Origin: Sporocytophaga sp.
GTDB taxonomy: Bacteria > Bacteroidota > Bacteroidia > Cytophagales > Cytophagaceae
Reading direction: 5' to 3'
Length of the DNA: 64,000 nucleotides
Assembly (NCBI RefSeq): GCF_017745095.1
Contig: NZ_JAGHZZ010000008.1
Span: forward strand, 237,830 to 301,829
Shown: positions 1 through 9,070 of the stretch, piece after piece
How positions within the stretch are numbered: the stretch's first letter is position 1
Layout: each line of letters starts with the position of its first letter
Position numbers and translations under genes: made by a program
Notes under the pieces: generated by a model
What the model saw: the letters and a program-made list of their open reading frames with translations, nothing else
Told to the model about the DNA's origin: nothing
Database searches by the model: none

Positions 1-1564
1 CTCTCAAAATTGATCCTGTGGCACAAGATACTGCAGGCAATAGATCTGATAGATTTTTAAACTCATTTATATCTCCCAGACAAACTGGGTCAGAGGAAAT
101 ATTAAAAGAAATATCCGGAGGAACAATTACTGCGGCACTTCTTTCAGAAATACAGTTAAGACTATTACGCCCTATCAACTTAACACTATAGTAACCAGGT
201 TCAAAATCAATAGTCCATGGGCCACTACCCGATTGCGTTATTCCATTACCAAAATCCCAGGCAAAAGAAGATGCGTTTGTGGAAATATTTTTAAACAGAA
301 CAGAGGCCTTTCCACAACCTGTAGGTTTATCAAAAGTAAAATTCGCTTGTGGAAGTCCTAGCACGGAAACTGATGAAGTAGAAGTATCAGAGCAGCCAAG
401 AGCTTTGTCCTGAACTGCAGCCATTTTGATAGTATAATTTCCCGCAGTGTTATATTTATGGTAAAGTGAAGGATTATTATTTTCTACCCAGCCCGTTCCA
501 TCACCGAAATTCCATCTAAATCTGTTTGCTCCACCAGTTGAAGTATTTTGAAAAAAAACTGAATCCCCAGCGCAAATAGCCGAAGTTGAAGTGTTAAATT
601 GAGAAAAAGGAGGATCAATGATTTCTACTTTCATAGAAGTCTGATTTACTCCACAAAAGTTGGAATCCAGGAGCGTGATATTATAAATGGTACCGGGAGC
701 ACCGGTAATATAAGCTTTAAGAGACTTGTTTACAGGAGTTGCCTGAAGCCATGGGGTTGAAATTCCCAAATCAGAGGAAATCCATTTTATTTTCCTTGCC
801 TGCTTATTATTACAATTATATTTAGAAACATCCTTAAATGTCACCGAATCTGCCCCGCAAATTTGCTGCACAGACGCACTGATGATAGCAGAATCAGTAT
901 CCCAGAAATTAAAAGGACCGTAACTGGCAAATGATGCATCGCACAAACCTGTCGCAGTGAGTCGGACAATCATATTACAACTGGATGTTCCTTTTTGGTA
1001 AGTATGCAACATTAACTGACCCGCATTGGAAGCATCAACCAGATCTTTAGTCCCATCTCCCCATGACCATTCAAATTTTGTAAATGCCGAAGTGTTGGTG
1101 GAAGTGTTTTTGAAGGTTAGAATATTAGGGGCACAGGTACTGGCTCCTATGGTAGGCGGCAAAGCTGCTGCACCCGCTTTCCTGTCATTAATAAAAGTTC
1201 CCGTTATTGTTTTCTTGGTACAGCCTGCTTTGGTTTCGGAAAGTGTTATTGTAAATTTTCCCAAACCAAATGAGTGAGAAAGAATAGTATTGGAAGGCCA
1301 GAATACACCTGATACTACAGCAGAACCATCACCAAAATCAATGGTATAATTCTGAATGTCATAAGGAGACATCAACTCTAGATTGTATATATCCGGATCA
1401 GTTTCGTTATCGATACAATTGACCCACGTTTGGGAAGAGCTGGGATTTGCATAGGTTAAATCATATAATTCTGGTAAAGCACACTGACCTAAGGCCTCAA
1501 AAGAGCCTAGACTCAATAAAAGTAAAACACAAATTTTCCAGGTAAATGATATTTTTTCACGCAT
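1..1564 (-). CDS. PKD-repeat surface protein, 5' part only (C-terminus beyond left edge)
   Basis: An open frame runs from an ATG at 1564 to base 1 without a stop, giving about 521 residues. It starts with a signal peptide (basic MREK, then a hydrophobic stretch ending near SFEALG). At least four PKD-type cores follow, recognisable by their conserved Trp/Phe and G-D-G triplets: IDFGDGSA, WSWGDGTKD, WNFGDGTGW and WDFGNGI. Cysteine pairs recur at domain ends. Such chains of PKD domains are typical of exported adhesins and gliding-motility proteins of Cytophagales, usually ending in a T9SS sorting domain; that end lies outside the window, so export by T9SS is inferred. The gene diverges from pyrG across a 281-base gap. 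No enzymatic domain is visible. Confidence 0.85.
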   Translation of the reverse strand, partial: MREKISFTWKICVLLLLSLGSFEALGQCALPELYDLTYANPSSSQTWVNCIDNETDPDIYNLELMSPYDIQNYTIDFGDGSAVVSGVFWPSNTILSHSFGLGKFTITLSETKAGCTKKTITGTFINDRKAGAAALPPTIGASTCAPNILTFKNTSTNTSAFTKFEWSWGDGTKDLVDASNAGQLMLHTYQKGTSSCNMIVRLTATGLCDASFASYGPFNFWDTDSAIISASVQQICGADSVTFKDVSKYNCNNKQARKIKWISSDLGISTPWLQATPVNKSLKAYITGAPGTIYNITLLDSNFCGVNQTSMKVEIIDPPFSQFNTSTSAICAGDSVFFQNTSTGGANRFRWNFGDGTGWVENNNPSLYHKYNTAGNYTIKMAAVQDKALGCSDTSTSSVSVLGLPQANFTFDKPTGCGKASVLFKNISTNASSFAWDFGNGITQSGSGPWTIDFEPGYYSVKLIGRNSLNCISERSAAVIVPPDISFNISSDPVCLGDINEFKNLSDLLPAVSCATGSILR

Positions 1565-1774
1565 AAATACAATCCAACCTATCAAAATATATCCGTTAAA
1601 CAATTGATTTGGTGTGCCTTTTTTGCAGAAAACAACTTCACAAGATAATCAAAAAGTAAGAATGATAGAACTTATTTTGATGGATTTCCATTTCAAAAAG
1701 GTGGATTCATGGTATATTCTTATTAAAGTTTCAGATTCTCAGCTTTTCAAAAAAATAATACACAAAAAAAGGGT

Positions 1775-1810
1775 TTTGTATAAATTTATAAGACGAAACA
1801 TATACCTTTG
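1775..1810 (+). promoter_or_regulatory. Putative Bacteroidota promoter of pyrG-yidC
   Basis: TACCTTTG at 1803-1810 fits the Bacteroidota -7 consensus TAnnTTTG exactly, and TTTG at 1775-1778 could be the -33 element. The 24-base spacing is longer than the usual 17-21, so the -33 assignment is weak. The pyrG start codon lies 36 bases downstream. Confidence 0.45.
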
Positions 1811-1845
1811 TATCCCATAAGTAAAATAGAGTCTTTTTAGTACTT

Positions 1846-3477
1846 ATGGCTTCTGCTAAATATATCTTTGTAACCGGAGGGGTAACCTCATCATTAGGAA
1901 AAGGAATAATCTCCGCATCACTTGCGAAACTGCTTCAGTCCAGAGGATTTTCCGTCACCATTCAAAAATTTGATCCCTATATTAATATAGATCCAGGGAC
2001 ACTTAATCCTTATGAACATGGCGAATGCTATGTAACTGAGGATGGAGCGGAAACGGATCTTGATCTAGGTCACTATGAGAGGTTTTTGAATATCAATACT
2101 TCTCAGGCAAATAATGTCACTACCGGAAGAATTTACCACAATGTAATTTCCAAAGAAAGAGAAGGTGCATTTTTAGGAAAAACCGTTCAGGTTATTCCTC
2201 ACATCACAGATGAGATCAAAAGAAACTTTCTTGCTTTAGGAGAAAAAGGAAATTACGACATAGTCATTACAGAAATAGGTGGATGCGTAGGAGATATTGA
2301 ATCTCTTCCTTTTATAGAAGCTGTAAGACAATTAAGATGGGATCTTGGTCCTCATGACACTCTCGTGATACACCTTACCCTGGTTCCATTCCTTAAAACA
2401 GCAGGAGAATTAAAAACCAAGCCAACCCAACATTCTGTAAAACAGCTTTCTGAATCAGGAATCCAACCGGATATACTTGTTTGTCGCTCAGAACATCCAA
2501 TCCCTGCAGAAATCAGAAAGAAGCTTGCCCTGTTCTGCAACGTAAATGTTAACTCAGTAATTGAATCACTTGATGCTGAAACGATTTACGATGTTCCTTT
2601 ATTAATGAAAAAGGAAAAACTGGACGAAAGAGTGTTAACCAAGCTGAAACTTCCACATAAAGGAGAAGCTCAAATCGACACCTGGAAAGATTTTCTAGGG
2701 AAACTGAAAAATACTACCCATGAAGTGCAGATTGGTCTTGTAGGAAAATATGTAGAATTACCTGACGCTTATAAATCTATTGCTGAAGCATTCGTACATT
2801 CGGGTGCAGAAAATGAATGTAAGGTAAAAATCAAATGGATTCAGTCAGAACATCTTACTGCCGAAACTATTCCATCTGTTTTAGGTAATCTTGATGGGAT
2901 ATTAGTAGCACCTGGATTCGGAGAAAGAGGAATTGAAGGGAAAATTCAAGCCGTAAAATTTGCCAGAGAAAACCATATTCCATTCTTTGGTATATGTCTT
3001 GGAATGCAATGTGCGGCTATCGAGTTTGCAAGAAATGTTGTGGGAATTAAAGACGCTGCATCTGCTGAATTAGACAAAAAGACTCCTAACCCGGTTATTG
3101 ATATGATGGAATCTCAGAAAAACGTCACTAAAAAAGGCGGAACTATGAGATTGGGAGCTTATCCTTGTGAGATAACCAAAGGAAGTAAAGCTTATCATGT
3201 GTATGGTAAAACCAAAATTACCGAAAGACACAGACACAGATATGAATTTAACAACAAGTATCTGAAACAGTTTGAAAAAGCAGGAATGATTGCATCCGGA
3301 ATAAATCCGGATACTGGTCTTGTAGAAATTATAGAATTAAAGGATCACAGATTTTATATCGGTACACAATTTCACCCAGAGCTGAAGAGTACAGTATTAA
3401 ATCCACATCCGCTGTTTGTAAAATTTGTAAAAGCAGCAATTGAGTTTTCAAAAGAAAAGGAGTCTAAAACAGAATAA
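1846..3477 (+). CDS. pyrG: CTP synthase
   Basis: It catalyses ATP- and glutamine-dependent amination of UTP to CTP, the last step of de novo pyrimidine nucleotide synthesis, in the cytoplasm. The 543-residue length is normal for the family. The N-terminal synthetase domain (about 1-270) opens with [16 protein letters not shown], the P-loop region, and contains the typical [19 protein letters not shown] segment. The C-terminal class I glutamine amidotransferase domain (about 300-535) has the nucleophile Cys in FGICLGMQ and the His-Glu of QFHPE. It is probably co-transcribed with yidC, 36 bases downstream. Confidence 0.98.
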   Translation: MASAKYIFVTGGVTSSLGKGIISASLAKLLQSRGFSVTIQKFDPYINIDPGTLNPYEHGECYVTEDGAETDLDLGHYERFLNINTSQANNVTTGRIYHNVISKEREGAFLGKTVQVIPHITDEIKRNFLALGEKGNYDIVITEIGGCVGDIESLPFIEAVRQLRWDLGPHDTLVIHLTLVPFLKTAGELKTKPTQHSVKQLSESGIQPDILVCRSEHPIPAEIRKKLALFCNVNVNSVIESLDAETIYDVPLLMKKEKLDERVLTKLKLPHKGEAQIDTWKDFLGKLKNTTHEVQIGLVGKYVELPDAYKSIAEAFVHSGAENECKVKIKWIQSEHLTAETIPSVLGNLDGILVAPGFGERGIEGKIQAVKFARENHIPFFGICLGMQCAAIEFARNVVGIKDAASAELDKKTPNPVIDMMESQKNVTKKGGTMRLGAYPCEITKGSKAYHVYGKTKITERHRHRYEFNNKYLKQFEKAGMIASGINPDTGLVEIIELKDHRFYIGTQFHPELKSTVLNPHPLFVKFVKAAIEFSKEKESKTE

Positions 3478-3513
3478 TAACCTAAAATATTTTTAGATAA
3501 TTAATAATTTAAG

Positions 3514-5325
3514 ATGGATAAGAATCAGGTTACGGGGATAGTGTTAATTACTGCCATGATGCTATTGTACTTTATGTACTTCGGGCAAAAAGATAAACCC
3601 CAACCAAACGCACAACAACAACAATCTACTCAGGTCATTCTCAAAAAATCAGAAGCAGAACTTCCTGATTCGGTAATAAAACAGCAATTAAAAGCTGCCT
3701 ATGGAGAACTTGCAAATCTGGCTTCCGGAGAAGCAAAAGATGTTGTAGCTGAAAATAAAGACCTTAAGGTAACTTTTTCTTCAAAAGGTGGAAAAATCAA
3801 AAGCGTACTTTTGAAACACTACTTAACCGACCAGAAAAAACCTTTATATCTTATAAGTGAAGAGAATAGCAACATTTCCCTTCTTGCTGCGTCTAAAACT
3901 GGGAATCTTGACTTATCGACTCTATTTTATCAAGCTGAGACTCAAAAGGCAGGAGATACTACAAAGATAATTTTCAAGGCTACCTTATCTCCAGGAAATG
4001 CTATTTCCCAAACTTATTCAATTGCACCTGAAGGATATCTCGTTAATTATGATCTGAAATTTGACGGAATGCAAGGTATTCTGTTAAACCAGCCTGTAAC
4101 TTTTGACTGGAGAGCAGATGCACCAAAAGTGGAATATGACCTTAAACAAAGTAGAATTACTACTTCTGTAAATTATTATACAGTAAAAGATGGCTTTGAT
4201 CATCTAAAGGAAACCTCTAATGATCCGGAAAGCGCTACATTAAGTGAGCCAATGAAATGGGTTTCCATGAAGCAAAAATTCTTCAACGCTGGATTTATAG
4301 CTGAGAATGAATTTTCAAATGGAGCTGTTAAAAGCCATGTGAAACAAGGTGATACAACAAGTTTGAAGCATCTTGAAGCTTCAGTATCATTGCCATATAA
4401 TGATTTAACTTCCGGAAAAGGAAAATATAAATTCTATTTCGGACCAAATCATTATCAGACACTTAAAGCAGTTCCTGCTCCAGACTATGATAAAAACGTT
4501 TATCTGGGCTGGCCTGTAATCAACCTGATCAACAGATTTATTGTAATTCCTGTATTTAATTTCTTTGAAACATTTATAGGAAATTACGGGGTTATCATCA
4601 TCATTCTCGTCTTTTTATTAAAAGCTATATTATTTCCTCTTAGCTACAAGTCATACATTTCAATGGCTAAAATGAAAGTATTGAAGCCGGAAATTGACGA
4701 AATAAAGGAAAGAAATGGCGATGACATGCAGAAAGTGCAGGCAGAGCAGATGCAGTTATACCAAAAAGTTGGGATTAACCCTTTAAGCGGTTGTATTCCT
4801 GTACTTTTACAGACTCCAATCCTTCTTGCGATGTTCAACTTCTTCCCGAACTCAATAGAGCTAAGACAAGAGCCATTCTTATGGGCGCATGATTTATCCA
4901 CTTACGATTCTATCTTCTCGTGGAACACTCATATCTGGGGTCTAAGCGATACTTACGGAAATCACTTCAGCTTATTTACCTTCCTGATGACTCTTTCTAC
5001 CCTCCTATTAACCTGGGTAAACAATCAGGTAAGTACAGTTACCGGACCAATGAAATCAGTTTCATACATTATGCCGGTAGTCTTTATGTTTGTTCTTAAC
5101 TCCTTCCCTGCAGGTTTAAGTTTCTATTACCTTGTATCAAACTTAGTTTCTATTGCACAGCAATTCATCATCAAAAGATTTGTTGATGAAGACAAAATCA
5201 GAGCTGTTTTAGATGAAAACAGAAAGAAATTTGCAACTACAGGAGGAAAAAAATCTAAATGGATGCAGAGAGTAGAGGAAGCTATGAAGGCTAGAGACGA
5301 AGAAATTAAGAAGAAGAAGAAATAA
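3514..5325 (+). CDS. yidC: Membrane protein insertase YidC
   Basis: YidC inserts and folds inner-membrane proteins, alone or with SecYEG. The 603-residue protein has the Gram-negative architecture: an N-terminal membrane anchor (GIVLITAMMLLYFMYF, residues 9-24), a large periplasmic beta domain (about 70-330), and the conserved 60KD_IMP core (about 345-560) with several hydrophobic segments, including YGVIIIILVFLLKAILFPLSYKS and the GCIPVLLQTPILLAMFNFF loop-helix. A Lys-rich cytoplasmic tail follows (ends EEIKKKKK), which in this family helps contact ribosomes. A strong hairpin terminator follows the stop. Confidence 0.98.
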   Translation: MDKNQVTGIVLITAMMLLYFMYFGQKDKPQPNAQQQQSTQVILKKSEAELPDSVIKQQLKAAYGELANLASGEAKDVVAENKDLKVTFSSKGGKIKSVLLKHYLTDQKKPLYLISEENSNISLLAASKTGNLDLSTLFYQAETQKAGDTTKIIFKATLSPGNAISQTYSIAPEGYLVNYDLKFDGMQGILLNQPVTFDWRADAPKVEYDLKQSRITTSVNYYTVKDGFDHLKETSNDPESATLSEPMKWVSMKQKFFNAGFIAENEFSNGAVKSHVKQGDTTSLKHLEASVSLPYNDLTSGKGKYKFYFGPNHYQTLKAVPAPDYDKNVYLGWPVINLINRFIVIPVFNFFETFIGNYGVIIIILVFLLKAILFPLSYKSYISMAKMKVLKPEIDEIKERNGDDMQKVQAEQMQLYQKVGINPLSGCIPVLLQTPILLAMFNFFPNSIELRQEPFLWAHDLSTYDSIFSWNTHIWGLSDTYGNHFSLFTFLMTLSTLLLTWVNNQVSTVTGPMKSVSYIMPVVFMFVLNSFPAGLSFYYLVSNLVSIAQQFIIKRFVDEDKIRAVLDENRKKFATTGGKKSKWMQRVEEAMKARDEEIKKKKK

Positions 5326-5357
5326 AGCGGAAAGCTAAAAGCTTAAGGCGTATAGTT

Positions 5358-5402
5358 AAAAAGCAGAAAGTCAAAACTTATATTTTGATTTTCTGCTTTT
5401 TT
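5358..5402 (+). terminator. Rho-independent terminator after yidC
   Basis: AAAAGCAGAAAgTCAAAA pairs with TTTTGAtTTTCTGCTTTT around a short AT loop and ends in a T run. It lies 33 bases after the yidC stop. The left arm belongs to the AAAGC-rich repeat family discussed in the findings. Confidence 0.8.
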
Positions 5403-5984
5403 CATAGTCAGTAAATCTTTTTATTCAATAATATCTAAAATCCCTTGAATATTTTCGTCAGAAAGATTGGGAAGATTTGTTTACTTTCAACTTTCCGTTT
5501 TAAGCTTTAAGCTCAAATTAACTATCTAACATCCAACAAACTTCCACTTATCCACATACTTTCCACAGCCCCCAAGTGCAAAATATGTGCATAATAAAAT
5601 AAACAATTAGCTTACCTAAATTTCATTTTATCTTAATTTTAAAAATCACTTTGTCAGAAATTTTGAAAATATGCTAGATTGGATATCTTTTAAAAATTTG
5701 ATAAAGCAAAATTTTGAAAGAAAATTGATGTCTGTAACATCAACCGCTAAGTAAAAGCTTCGTTTGAAAAATACCGGATTTAAATTCCGGCATTATTTTC
5801 GAAGCATAAAAATCCTCATTCAGCCTGATTTTCTTAAGTAAAGAAAATCAATCAATTAAAAAACAGACAAGTATCTGAAATATAAATTGATTACCTGAAG
5901 CAAAAATAATTGCACAATGAGGCGAAAAAGCGTTAATTTTATTGGAAATAGGAGATTCAGTTAAACTTAATTATTTTAATTTAA
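5403..5984. other. Non-coding yidC-parA gap with DnaA-box matches and hairpins (candidate origin/partition region)
   Basis: No convincing gene is visible in these 580 AT-rich bases. TTATCCACA at 5548-5556 is a perfect DnaA box, and TGTGCATAA at 5586-5594 is TTATGCACA on the other strand, also within the TTATNCACA consensus. TTTCCACAG at 5560-5568 is a degenerate match. An A+T-rich stretch follows with a direct repeat AAATTTTGAAA at 5658-5668 and 5709-5719. Three hairpins come next: 5725-5743, 5757-5805 and 5826-5850. Position immediately upstream of parAB suits an origin or segregation site, but dnaA is not in the window and I found no canonical parS. Confidence 0.4.
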
Positions 5985-6761
5985 ATGGGTAAAATCATTG
6001 CAATTGCCAATCAAAAAGGTGGAGTAGGTAAAACCACAACCGCTATCAACCTGGCTGCCAGTCTTGCAGCTTTGGAATTTAAGACCCTATTGGTAGACGC
6101 TGATCCTCAGGCTAACTCAACCTCAGGATTAAGTTTTAACCCAAAGACAATTGAAAAAAGTATTTATGAGTGCATGGTTGACGGAATAAATGCTGATGAG
6201 CTTATTCTTACCACTAATGTAGCTTATCTGGACCTCCTGCCTGCTCACATCGACCTTGTAGGTGCTGAAGTAGAGATGATCAGCCTTGATCACAGAGAGG
6301 AAAAGATGAAAGAATCTTTAAAAAATGCCAAAGAAAGATACGACTACATAGTTATAGACTGCTCACCTTCTCTTGGTCTTATCACTGTAAACGCTTTGAC
6401 CGCTGCTGATTCTATACTAGTTCCGGTTCAGTGCGAATACTTTGCACTTGAAGGATTAGGAAAACTTCTTAACACGATCAAGATCATCCAGACCAGACTT
6501 AACACTGCGCTTGAAATCGAAGGAATTCTACTTACAATGTATGATCCAAGGGTAAGATTATCAAATCAGGTAGTGGAAGAAGTTAAAACTCACTTCCAGC
6601 ATCTGGTATTTGAAACCATTATCCCTAGAAATATTAAACTCAGTGAGTCTCCAAGTTTTGGTTTGCCTGTGATTGCTCACGATGCAGAAAGCAAAGGAGC
6701 TATCAGCTATCTGAACCTTGCTCAGGAGATTCTTGAAAGAAATAAAGTCGCATTAAGTTAA
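5985..6761 (+). CDS. parA: ParA/Soj chromosome partitioning ATPase
   Basis: A 258-residue Walker-type ATPase that, with ParB, segregates newly replicated origins by ATP-dependent non-specific DNA binding. The deviant Walker A motif KGGVGKTTTAINLAASLA is at residues 10-27, the Walker A' LVDADPQAN near 36-44, and Walker B YIVIDCSPSLG near 120. The length is that of chromosomal Soj, without the N-terminal DNA-binding extension of type Ia plasmid ParA. It is 12 bases upstream of parB and heads the conserved Bacteroidota run parA-parB-DUF5683-dapB-lepB. Confidence 0.96.
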   Translation: MGKIIAIANQKGGVGKTTTAINLAASLAALEFKTLLVDADPQANSTSGLSFNPKTIEKSIYECMVDGINADELILTTNVAYLDLLPAHIDLVGAEVEMISLDHREEKMKESLKNAKERYDYIVIDCSPSLGLITVNALTAADSILVPVQCEYFALEGLGKLLNTIKIIQTRLNTALEIEGILLTMYDPRVRLSNQVVEEVKTHFQHLVFETIIPRNIKLSESPSFGLPVIAHDAESKGAISYLNLAQEILERNKVALS

Positions 6762-6773
6762 TACCCGATTTCA

Positions 6774-7709
6774 ATGAACGATAAGAAATCAAATATACCT
6801 CAAGCAAAAAAGAGTGTTTTAGGAAGAGGTCTGGGAGCCCTGCTTCAGGATTCCGATACCGCAAAACCTGAAAGAAAAGTAGAAGTAGTAGAAAAAGCGC
6901 CGGAAAGTGCAATCAACGAAATACCTGTTGACAGCATTGAAGTCAATCCTTATCAGCCAAGAACTCATTTTGACCAGGAAGCCCTTCAGGAGCTTTCTGA
7001 ATCTATAAAGGTTCAGGGTATTATACAGCCAATTACAGTAAGACAACTTTCACCTGGGAAATACCAGTTAATTTCGGGAGAAAGAAGACTTCAGGCTACC
7101 AAACTTGCTCAGATTCCTAAAATAACTGCCTATATAAGAACCGCTAACGACCAGCAAATGCTGGAAATGGCTCTTATTGAGAACATTCAGAGAGAAAACC
7201 TTAATGCTCTTGAAATTGCATTAAGTTATCAGAGGTTAATTTCTGAATGCAGCCTGAAGCAGGAGGAACTAGGAGAACGTGTGGGAAAAAACAGAACCAC
7301 GGTTACCAATTATTTAAGACTTCTGAAACTTCCGCCAGACATTCAGGCAGCTGTAAGAGACAACAGGATCTCCATGGGTCACGCAAGAGCCTTGATTACC
7401 ATTGAAAGAATCGATGATCAGCTCAGCATCTTCAAAAAAATTCTGGAAGAGGAATTATCAGTTAGAAAAACAGAAGATCTGGTAAGATCAATATCTCAGC
7501 CTTCCTCCCAAGCAAAAGTTTCAGAATCGAAAAGTGAAGACAAGAAGACATATTTCAATCCGGAAATTGTCCATATACAGACAAAATTGTCTACACATTT
7601 CGGAACAAAAATCAATATTAATTGTGATAAACAAAACAAAGGCGAGATTAAGATCCCATTTGTTAATGCTGATGATTTAAATCGGATATTAGATATATTA
7701 AATTTTTAG
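6774..7709 (+). CDS. parB: ParB/Spo0J centromere-binding protein
   Basis: A 311-residue CTP-dependent clamp that loads at parS and spreads. It begins with a short basic tail containing VLGRGLGALL, typical of Spo0J N-termini that stimulate ParA. The ParB/sulfiredoxin-like nuclease fold (about 45-140) has NPYQPRTHFD and GERRLQATK. The helix-turn-helix (about 150-200) has EELGERVGKNRTTVTNYLRLL. The C-terminal dimerisation part ends near ILDILNF. The third Arg of the usual GERRxR motif is Gln here; I recall this variant from relatives and do not treat it as a defect. Confidence 0.95.
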   Translation: MNDKKSNIPQAKKSVLGRGLGALLQDSDTAKPERKVEVVEKAPESAINEIPVDSIEVNPYQPRTHFDQEALQELSESIKVQGIIQPITVRQLSPGKYQLISGERRLQATKLAQIPKITAYIRTANDQQMLEMALIENIQRENLNALEIALSYQRLISECSLKQEELGERVGKNRTTVTNYLRLLKLPPDIQAAVRDNRISMGHARALITIERIDDQLSIFKKILEEELSVRKTEDLVRSISQPSSQAKVSESKSEDKKTYFNPEIVHIQTKLSTHFGTKININCDKQNKGEIKIPFVNADDLNRILDILNF

Positions 7710-7711
7710 AT

Positions 7712-8311
7712 ATGATATTAAAGCTGGTAAGACCCATTGTATTAATCACCGTTATAACTTTTTTTAATACAATGGGGGCCACAGCCCAGGATGATACCCT
7801 TTCTCAGGCACCCGTTAAAAAATCAAAACCCAAACACAATTACAGACCAGGAAGAGCGGCTTTGCTTTCCACCGTTCTGCCGGGAGCCGGACAGTTTTAT
7901 AATCGCAGATACTGGAAACCTCCTATTTTATATGCAGGGGCTGCTGCACTTATTTATTGGATAAATTTCAATTCTACTGAGTACAACAAATTCAATACAG
8001 CTTATGCCAGTCGGGTAGCTTTCAGGGCAACTGATACTACAAATGCTTTAACTCAGGTAGGAACCCCTTATGAAGACTTTAGTGATAATGAATTAAGGGT
8101 AACTAGGGATGCTTATAGAAGGGATCTTGAATTTTCTATAATCATTTCTACAGCGGTCTATGCTCTTAACATTGTAGATGCATATGTGGATGCCCACCTT
8201 AGGCAGTTTGATATTAATGAAGATATTTCTTTATCTGTGCATCCGCTTTTATATTCCTATAATTATTCCCAATTTGCAGGAGGAATAAAGTTAAACTTTA
8301 CTATAAAATAA
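7712..8311 (+). CDS. DUF5683 family membrane protein
   Basis: A 199-residue protein of unknown function that sits between parB and dapB in many Bacteroidota. It has an N-terminal signal-like segment (about 6-25, ending near TAQDD), a Pro/Lys-rich linker, then the family hallmark RAALLSTVLPGAGQFYNRRYWKPP followed by a hydrophobic segment (ILYAGAAALIYWINF) and a second one (FSIIISTAVYALNIVDAYVDAHL). Association with the envelope is inferred from these segments. Its stop is followed directly by the dapB start codon, so the genes are translationally coupled. Confidence 0.85.
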   Translation: MILKLVRPIVLITVITFFNTMGATAQDDTLSQAPVKKSKPKHNYRPGRAALLSTVLPGAGQFYNRRYWKPPILYAGAAALIYWINFNSTEYNKFNTAYASRVAFRATDTTNALTQVGTPYEDFSDNELRVTRDAYRRDLEFSIIISTAVYALNIVDAYVDAHLRQFDINEDISLSVHPLLYSYNYSQFAGGIKLNFTIK

Positions 8312-9034
8312 ATGAGAATTTTACTTTTGGGCTATGGCAAAATGGGAAAAACCATTGAGCAAATTGCCATAAGTCGTAACCACACTGCTCCCTTCAAAAT
8401 CGATCTTGAAAACTATAGTTCACTTACTTCAATAACCAAAGATCAGGTTGACGTTGCTATTGAATTTACACAGCCAGAGAGCGCATATAACAATGTAAAA
8501 TACTGCATAGAACAAGGTATACCGGTTGTTTGCGGAACCACAGGTTGGCTTGAAAAGAAAAAAGAACTGGAAGAACTTTGTAGAAAAAATGGAAGTGCTT
8601 TCTTTTATGCTTCAAATTTCAGTGTAGGAGTTAATCTATTCTTTCATTTAAATAATATACTTGCCAAAATCATGAATCCTTTCCCTGAATATGAAGTAAG
8701 CATGGAAGAGATTCATCATAAGCAAAAGCTGGATGCTCCAAGCGGAACTGCTATTACCTTAGCAGAAGGCATTATCGATGCTACTCCAAAAATCAATAAC
8801 TGGGTAAACCAACCGACAAAAGATAAAAATCTTTTGGGAATCACATCCAAAAGACTTGATGCGGTACCAGGCACTCATACTGTTTATTATAATTCCCCCG
8901 TTGATACTATTGAAATTACACATACAGCACATTCCCGCGAAGGATTTGCAAAAGGTGCGGTAGTAGCTGCTGAATGGCTGGTAGGTAAAAAAGGTGTTTT
9001 CGGCATGGATGATATGCTAAAAATCAGTTACTAA
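8312..9034 (+). CDS. dapB: 4-hydroxy-tetrahydrodipicolinate reductase
   Basis: It reduces 4-hydroxy-tetrahydrodipicolinate with NAD(P)H to tetrahydrodipicolinate in the lysine/diaminopimelate pathway, supplying peptidoglycan precursors. The protein is 240 residues, on the short side of the family. The Rossmann motif GYGKMGK is at 7-13. The family signature EIHHKQKLDAPSGTA (about 132-146) carries the catalytic His pair and substrate-binding Lys. CGTTGW near 71-76 lines the cofactor site. The ATG abuts the upstream stop codon. Confidence 0.96.
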   Translation: MRILLLGYGKMGKTIEQIAISRNHTAPFKIDLENYSSLTSITKDQVDVAIEFTQPESAYNNVKYCIEQGIPVVCGTTGWLEKKKELEELCRKNGSAFFYASNFSVGVNLFFHLNNILAKIMNPFPEYEVSMEEIHHKQKLDAPSGTAITLAEGIIDATPKINNWVNQPTKDKNLLGITSKRLDAVPGTHTVYYNSPVDTIEITHTAHSREGFAKGAVVAAEWLVGKKGVFGMDDMLKISY

Positions 9035-9070
9035 GAGGAGAAAATTATTTTTTAATAAATCATATAAGGT

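Noticed and set aside
1614-1820. 68-codon plus-strand frame upstream of pyrG
   Set aside because: It overlaps the pyrG promoter region, is AT-driven in composition and has no recognisable domain.
4330-4350. Half of a parS-like site (TGTGAAACA) inside yidC
   Set aside because: Only one arm resembles the parS palindrome and the other arm does not pair, so it is not a convincing ParB site.
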